From: UBA168 sp011055275
Lineage (GTDB): Archaea; Thermoproteota; Thermoprotei_A; Marsarchaeales; UBA168
Direction: 5' to 3' (one strand)
DNA: 64,000 bases
Assembly (NCBI GenBank): GCA_046635845.1
Contig: JAQQXN010000002.1
Each line of letters starts with the position of its first letter. Position 1 is the first letter of the stretch. The position numbers were made by a program, and so were the translations under genes. The notes below the pieces were generated by a model. That model saw only the letters and a program-made list of their open reading frames with translations. It did not search any database and was not told the DNA's origin. Shown here one piece after another: positions 8,140 through 15,760 of the stretch.

Positions 8140-8830
8140 AAGACACCTCGTCAATGGCCCTCATGATGTCGCTTGGAGTATCAAGCCTGCTCGGATAGTA
8201 AGCGGATAGGAATTTCCTGACGCTTCTGTCTGGTATTGGCACGTCGAGGCCCAGCTGTCCCCTGAGGTATTGGATCGAGAACACGCCAAGTCCCTTTGTT
8301 TTAGAGAAGGGGTCGTCTCTGCGAAAGGGATCTGCGTTGCGAGCCCATTTGATCAGCTTTTCTCTCTCAGAATGCTCATCGCGTGAGGAGAAGCGATTTA
8401 TCGCTGACAGCATTATCAGCGCGCATCTATCGGATACACAGTACCAACTCCTTTGCAGGAAAAGGTTATGCGATGAGCTCAGTGTGAGGCCATCCAGCAG
8501 CTCTCTTTCAAAGCGCCTAACCCTTGGCTCAACAAAGGAGAAATAGCTGAAACCTGTTGACGTGAGTGCTGTGTCGAGAATTATTAAGAGCGATTTCCCA
8601 CCCCATCTCTTTCCTTCAAAACACGCAGTGGCATAGCTTCTTGCTTCCGGCAAGTAGGGGGCTATCGCGTTGCGAAGGGCTTCGAAATTTTCCATAATCC
8701 TTTGCGCTCGTGGTTTTTTAACTCGGTGATGGCCAGGAAGCGGAATTCCCATCGCTTCTTGAGGGTAGAGCGCTTCACTAGCGCCTAAGTTATTCCTCTG
8801 CAAGAGGTCTCGGATTAAGCTCTCTGTCAT
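8051..8830 (-). CDS. Uncharacterised protein, possible helix-hairpin-helix (endonuclease III-like) relative
   Basis: I do not recognise this 259-residue protein with confidence. Residues about 180-210 read TKGLGVFSIQYLRGQLGLDV then PIPDRSVRKFL, which resembles the helix-hairpin-helix plus aspartate segment of endonuclease III-like glycosylases (GVGxKxA...D.HVxR), with the aspartate kept and the catalytic lysine position not evident. There is no cysteine cluster at the C-terminus. The middle (YFSFVEPRVRRFERELLDGL) looks globular. It is convergent with map and overlaps it by 89 nt. A nucleic-acid role is only an inference. Confidence 0.55.
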   Translation of the reverse strand: MTESLIRDLLQRNNLGASEALYPQEAMGIPLPGHHRVKKPRAQRIMENFEALRNAIAPYLPEARSYATACFEGKRWGGKSLLIILDTALTSTGFSYFSFVEPRVRRFERELLDGLTLSSSHNLFLQRSWYCVSDRCALIMLSAINRFSSRDEHSEREKLIKWARNADPFRRDDPFSKTKGLGVFSIQYLRGQLGLDVPIPDRSVRKFLSAYYPSRLDTPSDIMRAIDEVSSTLGITRLELVWAIWIRADSANRSKLAAL

Positions 8831-8887
8831 GTTCGATAAAACCTATGGCGCTCGCTCTCTGGTTTGCAAATAAAAAACCTTCAAACC

Positions 8888-9319
8888 TCATTGTGCCTGG
8901 CTCCTCAAAAAGTCCTCATAGATTTTCTTTACCTTCTCGGCTGTGGGCCCAGCTCCTGAGACACCCCTATTGGTTACCCTAACCCTATCTGCAACTATGA
9001 TTAAGGAAGCGGACTCATCGATCTTTACCATTCTCGGAAACGTTTTTTCAAGGATCTCTGCCAAGGCGCGAAGGTCCACGCTCTTCTCTTCAACCACTAT
9101 GTGCTCGATTATGGATCCTGGAATGAAAACCACCGGCATAGCCTCTCCGCCTTGTAGCGTCGCGTCCTCAAGATAAACGTGAAGGTGGTCTGGGTCGATT
9201 GATCTCAGGGTGCCCTCGAATTGCTTTCCGGTTGTCGTGATGATCTTGACTTTGCGGTCCTGAAACCCCATTACATCAGATGCAAATTTATGAGTTGTTA
9301 TGAAGCTCATGTCATTCAC
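8888..9319 (-). CDS. Sm-like archaeal protein with C-terminal domain (SmAP3-like)
   Basis: The 143-residue protein starts with an Sm fold: VKIITTTGKQFEGTLRSIDP (Sm1) and PVVFIPGSIIEHIVV (Sm2), residues about 22-76. A second domain (about 80-143) holds RMVKIDESASLIIVADRVRV and a helical end. This two-domain layout is that of SmAP3 proteins, found mainly in Crenarchaeota; Sm proteins form rings that bind U-rich RNA. The start could be GTG 9319 or ATG 9310; a TATA-like palindrome 25 nt before 9319 favours the former. The gene is divergent from the Rpo8 gene. Confidence 0.8.
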   Translation of the reverse strand: MNDMSFITTHKFASDVMGFQDRKVKIITTTGKQFEGTLRSIDPDHLHVYLEDATLQGGEAMPVVFIPGSIIEHIVVEEKSVDLRALAEILEKTFPRMVKIDESASLIIVADRVRVTNRGVSGAGPTAEKVKKIYEDFLRSQAQ

Positions 9320-9339
9320 CTTAAGGTTTATAGCCCATG

Positions 9340-9347
9340 CTTATAAG
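9340..9347. promoter_or_regulatory. Palindromic TATA box shared by divergent Sm and Rpo8 genes
   Basis: The perfect palindrome CTTATAAG lies about 25 nt before the GTG at 9319 on the minus strand and about 27 nt before the TTG at 9371 on the plus strand. Both distances fit leaderless transcription, so one box may serve both directions. Confidence 0.5.
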
Positions 9348-9370
9348 GGATTATCCTTAGGAAAATTAGG

Positions 9371-9706
9371 TTGAAATTTGATTTTATTGTAAGGCAGGTC
9401 GGCGATAACGTAGAAGGTATTAAAAAGGTTACCTTGGAGGGAAAGGAAGGCCTGGTCTACATGGATGATCCCGTTAAGCTCTTTTCATTAGATCCCGGGG
9501 AAAGCGTGCAGCTTCTCATTAACGAAGGAGAGGAGGGCTTCTTCTCGGCCTCTTACTTGCCAGTCTACGCTAAAGATGTGGGAAACGGAAAGAGTTACCT
9601 GTACTCGGCCTACGGGTTGCTTATAAGATTTGACGGCAACTTCACCCTTCCAAACGAAACCATAAAGGTAACCCTCATTAGGGGTACAGCGGCTAAGCGC
9701 GGCTAA
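9371..9706 (+). CDS. rpo8: Probable RNA polymerase subunit Rpo8 (RpoG)
   Basis: The 111-residue protein is small and beta-rich. Its last third, YLYSAYGLLIRFDGN followed by VTLIRG, matches the Rpb8 signature (a strand, then GGLLMRLEG, then an LIR-type strand), and VYAKDVGNGKSYLYSAYG fits the preceding strand. Rpb8/Rpo8 is a peripheral subunit of archaeal and eukaryotic RNA polymerases, present in Crenarchaeota and Korarchaeota and absent from most Euryarchaeota. The TTG start at 9371 is supported by the promoter spacing. The alternative is an unrelated small OB-fold protein; a profile search against Rpo8 would settle it. Confidence 0.68.
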   Translation: MKFDFIVRQVGDNVEGIKKVTLEGKEGLVYMDDPVKLFSLDPGESVQLLINEGEEGFFSASYLPVYAKDVGNGKSYLYSAYGLLIRFDGNFTLPNETIKVTLIRGTAAKRG

Positions 9707-9773
9707 TACCTTAACGTTAAATGCTTTAATCGAAAATCGTTGGATAACCCGAGGCTTAACCTTCAGACCTAAC

Positions 9774-10679
9774 CTACTGGTTAAATGCCTCCCTCTTAAA
9801 GAGCGGCGCTAAGTGAACCTTTGAAACGGGCGACGGTATGGAGTCGCTGCAAACCACGTCAGAAACACCAAGTGCGCGAATTCTGTTAAGAGAATCGTTA
9901 GCGAAGATGCCGTGAGTGCATCCCACAAATATCCTTGAGGGTTCTTCTTCTTCGAGCATTTTGAGGGCGTTTATTACGGTTTCTCCGGTGCTTATCTCAT
10001 CATCTATGACTATGACGTCCTTGCCCTTTGCGCCGATCTCTCTCTTCTTTGTGCGAACCTCGCCAGTGATCCAATCTCTCTCCTTGAGGTATCCCGTGTA
10101 GCAGGACGATCCAGCTCCCTCGGCTGCCTCCCTCGCCCTCGCGAGGTACTTCCCTTCAAGAGATTTGGTGCCGGGCACCAGAATTATGGGGTCGTAAAGG
10201 TTGTATCTACTGCGAAGGTATTCACCTATGGCCCTGGCCGTCATGATGTTATGCGCCCTCACAGGCATAATCGGTATGAGGTCAGGATTGTGGTAATCAG
10301 CTATGTAAAGCTCGTCAAGGCCGGCGTTTCCCAATGCCCTCACTACCGCTAAAGCGCTTACTGCCTCACCCTCCCTTTGTACGCGGTCCTGCCTTCCGTA
10401 GGCCAGGTAGGGTATAAAGGCCTTGATCCTTTTGGCGCCGGCATGCTCTGCGGCGTCAACGGCCAGAAAAAGCTCAAACAATCTGTCGTTTGGATTTGGA
10501 TAGCTTGTGCCTACAATGATCACGTCATCGCCCTTTACATCCTCGGTTAGCCTTACGTAAACTTCTTGGTTAGGAAATACCTTTTTTTCCACGGGTATGA
10601 GATGAGAGCTCAGCAGGTATGCCAGCTCTTGCGCGAAGGACGAATTACTCCTTAGATCGAAGATTTTCATAGTGGGCAC
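9774..10679 (-). CDS. prs: Ribose-phosphate pyrophosphokinase (PRPP synthetase)
   Basis: The 301-residue protein makes PRPP from ribose 5-phosphate and ATP. It shows PNQEVYVRL, PYLAYGRQDR, IADYHNPDL (catalytic/metal-binding His) and VIVIDDEISTGET, the PRPP-binding loop near 225. The C-terminal KVHLAPLF is also typical. The gene starts with GTG at 10679, directly after the stop of the upstream acetyltransferase gene; ATG 10670 is an alternative giving MKIFDLRSN. Its substrate supplier RpiA and its user Upp are both encoded elsewhere in this window. Confidence 0.95.
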   Translation of the reverse strand: MPTMKIFDLRSNSSFAQELAYLLSSHLIPVEKKVFPNQEVYVRLTEDVKGDDVIIVGTSYPNPNDRLFELFLAVDAAEHAGAKRIKAFIPYLAYGRQDRVQREGEAVSALAVVRALGNAGLDELYIADYHNPDLIPIMPVRAHNIMTARAIGEYLRSRYNLYDPIILVPGTKSLEGKYLARAREAAEGAGSSCYTGYLKERDWITGEVRTKKREIGAKGKDVIVIDDEISTGETVINALKMLEEEEPSRIFVGCTHGIFANDSLNRIRALGVSDVVCSDSIPSPVSKVHLAPLFKREAFNQ

Positions 10680-11165
10680 CTAAAGGTGTGCCACCATAAT
10701 ATAAGCGTCTTCGCCGTCGGAGTAGTAGTTCGCGTTGACGTCCTTTATCTCGTAAGAGAGCTTCTTGTAAAGGGCTATGGCCTCATCGTTATTAACCCTG
10801 ACTTCGAGATAAATCTCGGTCGCTCCGTATTCCTTAGCTCCTTCGTGAGCTTTCTTCATAAGGGCCGTTCCTATGCCCCTCCTCCTGTACTGGGGCAACA
10901 CAGCAAGAGATATTATGTGAGCTTTTGTAACCCATTTCATCCCATAGAATGAAAATCCCTTCTCAACGCGGGTCATTACATAGCCGACTATCTTTCCATC
11001 CATCTCAGCTACAATGAACGCCTTGGGAAAGTTGATCAGGTGTTCCACGAAGAACGAGCGCGGGTAATTTTCTGGCAGGCAAATCTCATTTATCTTTATT
11101 ACCTGATCTAGATCTTCTGGCCTGCAGCTTCTGAGGACGACCGGGGATTGTTCTGTCAATTCCAC
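10680..11165 (-). CDS. N-terminal acetyltransferase (Ard1/RimI-like GNAT)
   Basis: The 161-residue GNAT protein has LPENYPRSFFVEHL in the substrate loop and AVLPQYRRRGIGTALM, the acetyl-CoA pyrophosphate loop (RxxGxGxA pattern), near residue 90, followed by IYLEVRVNNDEAIALYKKL. This is the pattern of archaeal Ard1, which acetylates N-terminal Ser/Ala/Met of nascent proteins. It abuts prs (stop TAG immediately followed by GTG), so the two form an operon. Confidence 0.9.
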   Translation of the reverse strand: MELTEQSPVVLRSCRPEDLDQVIKINEICLPENYPRSFFVEHLINFPKAFIVAEMDGKIVGYVMTRVEKGFSFYGMKWVTKAHIISLAVLPQYRRRGIGTALMKKAHEGAKEYGATEIYLEVRVNNDEAIALYKKLSYEIKDVNANYYSDGEDAYIMVAHL

Positions 11166-11286
11166 TAAAACACCATATTATGAATATACGTTTTGCGTGT
11201 GCTTGAAAGGCCAGTTGGATAGCTAGCTTTAAGGCAGCTTTCTAAAGTTTATGTGAAAGCGTTGGCTTGCCGATGTCCCATAAACA

Positions 11287-11294
11287 TATAAATT
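11287..11294 (+). promoter_or_regulatory. TATA box of nrdJ
   Basis: TATAAATT is centred about 26 nt before ATG 11317, inside the 151-bp gap that separates nrdJ from the divergent acetyltransferase gene. The spacing indicates a leaderless transcript. Confidence 0.6.
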
Positions 11295-11316
11295 TTGGCA
11301 AGGTATACCAGTTGCT

Positions 11317-13737
11317 ATGGAAGAGGCGGTCACGCTAACCGAAACGGCGAGAAAAATTCTTGAAGCCCGTTACTTGATCAAGGACGAGAAGGGCAATGTT
11401 GTAGAAACCCCCGAGGGGATGTTCAGGCGCGTCGCGGAAACGGTAGCGAGCGCCGAAAGGGCTTACGGCAAAAGCGAGGAAGAGATAAGGGAGCTCAGCG
11501 CGAGATACTACGCGATGATGGCGAGGCTTGATTTTGTCCCAAACTCGCCCACGCTTATGAACGCGGGCACGCCACTAGGCCAGCTATCGGCGTGTTTCGT
11601 GCTTCCTGTCCCTGACTCGATAGATGGCATATTTGATGCCCTCAAAAATACCGCCATAATTCACAAGAGCGGCGGTGGTACCGGTTTTTCCTTTTCAAGG
11701 ATAAGGCCAAAGAACGACATAGTGAAGAGCACAATGGGCGTCGCTAGCGGGCCAGTCTCGTTCATGAAGATTTTTGACGCTGCCACCGAGCAGATAAAGC
11801 AAGGGGGCAGAAGAAGGGGCGCCAACATGGGCATACTGAGGGTTGATCACCCGGATATCGAGGAGTTCATAACCTGCAAGGCGGATATGAAGACGCTTCA
11901 AAACTTCAACATAAGCGTTGGAGCAACGGAGGAGTTCATGAAGGCATTGAAAAACGACACCACGTACAAGCTGATCAATCCGCGCAACGGGCAGGTAACA
12001 TCGGAGGTGAGTGCCAAGAAGATATTTCAGGAGATATGTCAGCAAGCGTGGACAACTGGGGATCCTGGTATGGTGTTCCTGGATCGCATAAATCAATACA
12101 ATCCGACACCCCAACTTGGTGAAATAGAGAGTACAAATCCGTGCGGCGAGCAGCCACTTCTGCCTTACGAGTCATGCAACCTCGGTAGCATAAACCTAGG
12201 GCATTTTGTTAAGGGCTATCCGCAGTCTCCCAAAATCGATTGGGAAGGTCTCGCGGAGACGGTTAAGCTGGCCACGCGCTTTCTCGACGACGTCATAGAT
12301 GCCAACGCCTTTCCGTTAAAAGAGATAGAACGGATGACCAAGGCCAATAGGAAGACTGGGCTGGGGGTTATGGGATGGGCTGATATGCTTATAATGCTTG
12401 GCATACCATATGACTCTGAGGAAGGGCTAAATGTAGCTTCGCAGGTGGCGGAGTTCATCAATTACCATTCAAAGCTAGAAAGCATAGAGCTAGCTAAGGA
12501 ACGTGGTAGCTTCCCCGCCTTCAAGGGAAGCATATACGACTCCGAGCAACCTACGTTGCCATTCTCTGGCAGGCTTTTCGGTAAGAACGTTGACTTGAAC
12601 AGGCCACCTTTGGATTGGCAATCGGTGAAGGAGGGAATAAGGAAGTATGGGTTGAGAAACGCTGATACCATAACCATAGCCCCTACAGGTACGATATCCA
12701 TGATAGCAGGAGCGTCTTCAGGCATAGAGCCGCTTTTCGCGGTGGCCTACGTGAAAAAAGTGAGCGTCGGCGAGTTTCCAGAGGTGAACCCTCTTTTCCA
12801 GGAAGTTGCAAAACGCCTTGACTTCTATTCAGATGATCTCATGATGAAGGTGTCAAGAGCTGGTAAGCTTGAGGGCATAAACGAGGTCCCGGACGAGGTC
12901 AAGAGGTTATTCAAGACCGCGCTCGAAATAGATGTTCATTATCACGTGGCCATGCAGGCCGCATGGCAGGCCTTTGTCGACAACGCGGTTAGTAAGACTA
13001 TAAATATGAGGAACTCCGCAACCGTTGACGAGGTCGCTAAGGCTTACCTCGAAGCGTACGAGCTCGGATGCAAGGGGATAACGATTTACAGAGATGGTAG
13101 CAGGAGCGTCCAGGTGCTTTACACGGGTTCAACTGCCGAGCAAAAGAACGAGCAAAAGAAGGAGGTGACAAAGGAGGCAGGAGGAATTTTGCCTGAAGCC
13201 CGCCCGTCAGTCCTTTCTGGCATGACCATCAAGATGAAGACCGATTCTGGTAACCTTTATGTGACTATCAACGAGAAGGACGGCAGGATGTTTGAGGTCT
13301 TCACAACTTTGGGAAAGAGCGGGGCGGCCATAGCGGCCTTCACGGAGGCCATAGGTCGGCTAATATCATTATCCCTGAGGATAGGGGCGGATCCCAACGC
13401 CATAATAAAGGAGCTGGTGGGAATCAGGGGAGGAGAGCCGGTCTGGCAAGAGGGGGAAAAGATTCTCTCGGTTCCAGACGCTATTGGCAAGGCCCTAAGC
13501 AAGTACATGGAGTTAAAGTCCGGTAAGGTGGAGTCCCAAAAGCCGCTTGTTTCGCTGTCGCTCGAAAAACATCAGGAAGGTCGCGAAGGACCCGAAGATG
13601 ACTCCTGGGGATACGGTAATCCAACGTGCCCGGAGTGCGGAAGCCCCTTGATAGTGTCTGAGGGATGCATGACGTGCCCGGTTTGTGGATGGAGCAAGTG
13701 CGAACGAAGCCGTACCGATCCCGGGCAGCGTTTCTAA
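11317..13737 (+). CDS. nrdJ: Adenosylcobalamin-dependent (class II) ribonucleotide reductase
   Basis: The 806-residue enzyme makes deoxyribonucleotides. Visible motifs are PNSPTLMNAGTPLGQLSACF (substrate-site cysteine), STNPCGEQPLLPYESCNLG (the NPCGEQ active-site loop with Cys and Glu) and TITIAPTGTISMIAGASSGI. No NrdB-type small subunit is adjacent, which fits class II. The C-terminus has ATIDs-like linker sequence and a CPECG...CPVCG zinc module near 765-790, typical of NrdJ. There is no intein: the catalytic blocks run without interruption. It is monocistronic, with its own TATA box. Confidence 0.95.
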   Translation: MEEAVTLTETARKILEARYLIKDEKGNVVETPEGMFRRVAETVASAERAYGKSEEEIRELSARYYAMMARLDFVPNSPTLMNAGTPLGQLSACFVLPVPDSIDGIFDALKNTAIIHKSGGGTGFSFSRIRPKNDIVKSTMGVASGPVSFMKIFDAATEQIKQGGRRRGANMGILRVDHPDIEEFITCKADMKTLQNFNISVGATEEFMKALKNDTTYKLINPRNGQVTSEVSAKKIFQEICQQAWTTGDPGMVFLDRINQYNPTPQLGEIESTNPCGEQPLLPYESCNLGSINLGHFVKGYPQSPKIDWEGLAETVKLATRFLDDVIDANAFPLKEIERMTKANRKTGLGVMGWADMLIMLGIPYDSEEGLNVASQVAEFINYHSKLESIELAKERGSFPAFKGSIYDSEQPTLPFSGRLFGKNVDLNRPPLDWQSVKEGIRKYGLRNADTITIAPTGTISMIAGASSGIEPLFAVAYVKKVSVGEFPEVNPLFQEVAKRLDFYSDDLMMKVSRAGKLEGINEVPDEVKRLFKTALEIDVHYHVAMQAAWQAFVDNAVSKTINMRNSATVDEVAKAYLEAYELGCKGITIYRDGSRSVQVLYTGSTAEQKNEQKKEVTKEAGGILPEARPSVLSGMTIKMKTDSGNLYVTINEKDGRMFEVFTTLGKSGAAIAAFTEAIGRLISLSLRIGADPNAIIKELVGIRGGEPVWQEGEKILSVPDAIGKALSKYMELKSGKVESQKPLVSLSLEKHQEGREGPEDDSWGYGNPTCPECGSPLIVSEGCMTCPVCGWSKCERSRTDPGQRF

Positions 13738-13930
13738 ACTAAGGCGCGCCGCTTTTGCATTAATTAGGCACCTATTTGGTTTGTCTTTATTACGGGCACC
13801 TTCCGCTAAGATGCGGGATATGGAAAGGATGCAGTTCAATGCGTTCGGAGATGTTCGCTAAAAGCCAAGCTCGACTTGCGGTACAGGAGAAGATATCCTC
13901 TTCGAGCTGCGACCACGTCACGAAATCAAA

Positions 13931-14083
13931 CGAAAGCGATTGGTGCTCTAGCTGGGTTTAATCTGTGATTCAAACGCGGTCCAGTGACTTAACGAGAAGT
14001 GTGGCTCGGCTGCGCAACCCTAAGGGAGGTTAAGGCGGCCACGCTATTTGAGGCCCCCAAAGTCCTCACGTAACGACGGGCGT
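13931..14083 (-). repeat. Repeat copy A (structured ~150-nt element after a GTPase gene)
   Basis: The core 13965-14066 matches 43056-43157 (copy B) with about seven differences in 100 positions by eye, and the flanks out to 13931 and 14083 align more loosely. A diverged copy in opposite orientation lies at 55771-55930. Within the core, 14002-14039 can fold into a long hairpin whose stem pairs GGCTGC with GCGGCC and AACC with GGTT. It begins 4 nt after the stop codon of the minus-strand gene at 14087. The remainder of the 349-nt gap (13738-13930) shows no gene. Nature unknown: MITE, transposon end or 3'-UTR/ncRNA element. Confidence 0.75.
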
Positions 14084-14086
14084 AAT

Positions 14087-15673
14087 CTACTGAATAAGAG
14101 ATAATACCATGCCAAGGCCGCGAGCCCTTCCCTCTCTGAATATGAATGTATCGCCAACTTTCACAAATTCCGGCCTTTGTGTGAAGATCATTTCGACCTG
14201 GTCTACGTCACCGCTTCTAAGCGCCTCTTTGCTCATTTTGGTTATCCTAGCTGCTTGTCTTATGGTGTGTATGTGTACCACCGGAGTGTAGCCCACCCTT
14301 ATGGTCGTCGGGTGGTGCAAAACCCTTATCCTAGCTATAAATCCTTTGCTGGCCTTTGGCGACAGCGATGGGTCAGCAAGTATCATGCCCTTTCTGACTT
14401 CCGCGTAGTCGACTCCGGTTAATGCAAAAGCGGCATCGCTTCCAGCGCAAACCTCGCTTGCAAACACCCGATTTGTCTGTATGGATTTGACTCTTACCTT
14501 TCTGAAGGAGCCATCTGCGAAGGGGCCTATTTCAAGCAAGGTCTCGCTCTTGACCTTTCCCTGCTCAACTAAGCCGCTTACAACCAAGCCAACCCCTGTA
14601 ACGTTGAACTTTTCGTCAATATAGGCCATGAAGGGATAGTTATCCCTTTCAACCCACTTGATTCTGGGTGGGATTAATTCGAGGAACTCCTTTATCAAAT
14701 CGATGCCCCTTCCATCGACATTCGAAACCATGAATATGGGGACCACTCTGGCGTATGGCATGTTTTTGGCGGCTATTACCACATCTCCCTTTGTTTTGAC
14801 TAGGAAGGGAATCTTGCTTACGCCCGGTAATTTCAAATAGCGCTCGACTTCCGCGAGCGTCCTCTGTGTGATTTCCGCTGGCGACAAGTCTATCTTAGTT
14901 ACGACGCAGAAAACCGGCAGGTTAAGGGCAAGCGCGATGCCAAGGTGTTCCTTGAACGTGCCAACCGTTCCGGCGTTGGCCGCGACTATTATCGCGGCGT
15001 AGTCTGGCGAGTGCCCCATTATTCCAGCCAACGTGGTCTTTATGTACCGCTCGTGCCCAGCTAAGTCTATTATAAAGACCATCTTTCTGGACTTGAGGAA
15101 GATTTCGGCTTCGTCGTAATGAGGTAGGGTCTCGTTAACGGCCCTTCCCTGTTCATCAAAACCAAGGGCGTGAACCGCAACGGAAGACGTCCTTCTGCTC
15201 TTTATTTCGTGAAGGTAACGCGCAACTTTTTCCATGGCTTTTCCGTTTCCGTTATCTAGCTCATTAGATATTAGAACTCCCTTGAGAGTGGACTTTCCAG
15301 CGTCAACGTTTCCGAGGAATGCAACGTTTACTGATGTGGGTTCTTCCCCTTTTTTCTTTCTAGTTACGTGAAGCTCTAGCACGTCGCCCTTGCTTCCTCT
15401 CTCAGAGTTGACCACGCGAAAATCTGCGCCTATGAAATCGCAGAGGCTCCTCATGTTTGCAAGGCTTTCCTCAAGCTCGGCCTGCGGAAGCCCGATTGGC
15501 TGGCCGTCGTCCGATAGGCCGAGCTCGTAAAACGCCTCACCCCCTCCCTCGTTGAGGCGATAAAGCATTTGCGTGGCCAGCTCAAGAAACCTGTCGTGAT
15601 CAAGAGGAGAGATCTTTAGTTTGTACTCTATGTTTCCGCTATCGCTCTCTTGTTGCATTCCCTTAATCCCCAT
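14087..15673 (-). CDS. EF-Tu-like GTPase of the GTPBP1/GTPBP2 family
   Basis: The 528-residue protein has a roughly 110-residue N-terminal domain, then a translational-GTPase G domain: VAFLGNVDAGKST (P-loop, near 122), IIDLAGHERY (G3, with DLAGH in place of DTPGH) and VTKIDLS (G4), followed by EF-Tu-like beta-barrel domains II and III. Archaeal homologues of GTPBP1 have this arrangement; the cellular role is not settled (translation or RNA decay in eukaryotes). The first Met could be 15673 or 15658. The gene is downstream of and on the same strand as aEF-2, and is followed immediately by repeat copy A. Confidence 0.85.
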   Translation of the reverse strand: MGIKGMQQESDSGNIEYKLKISPLDHDRFLELATQMLYRLNEGGGEAFYELGLSDDGQPIGLPQAELEESLANMRSLCDFIGADFRVVNSERGSKGDVLELHVTRKKKGEEPTSVNVAFLGNVDAGKSTLKGVLISNELDNGNGKAMEKVARYLHEIKSRRTSSVAVHALGFDEQGRAVNETLPHYDEAEIFLKSRKMVFIIDLAGHERYIKTTLAGIMGHSPDYAAIIVAANAGTVGTFKEHLGIALALNLPVFCVVTKIDLSPAEITQRTLAEVERYLKLPGVSKIPFLVKTKGDVVIAAKNMPYARVVPIFMVSNVDGRGIDLIKEFLELIPPRIKWVERDNYPFMAYIDEKFNVTGVGLVVSGLVEQGKVKSETLLEIGPFADGSFRKVRVKSIQTNRVFASEVCAGSDAAFALTGVDYAEVRKGMILADPSLSPKASKGFIARIRVLHHPTTIRVGYTPVVHIHTIRQAARITKMSKEALRSGDVDQVEMIFTQRPEFVKVGDTFIFREGRARGLGMVLSLIQ

Positions 15674-15760
15674 AATATAGGAAGCCTTAACTCTTTCTAT
15701 GCGAACGTCTGACGGCCAATTACAAGTTAAAAAAGCATACTAAAATCGCGAGGTTAACGC

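Noticed and set aside
11317..13737. Intein in ribonucleotide reductase
   Set aside because: Ribonucleotide reductases often carry inteins, but the catalytic motifs here run with normal spacing and no splicing motifs appear.
13776..13961. Plus-strand 61-codon frame between nrdJ and repeat A
   Set aside because: No conserved features, cysteine-rich by chance, and it ends inside the repeat.
13931..14083. CRISPR repeat or tRNA identity for repeat family A/B/C
   Set aside because: Only three dispersed copies of about 150 nt, no spacer periodicity, no cas genes, and no cloverleaf.
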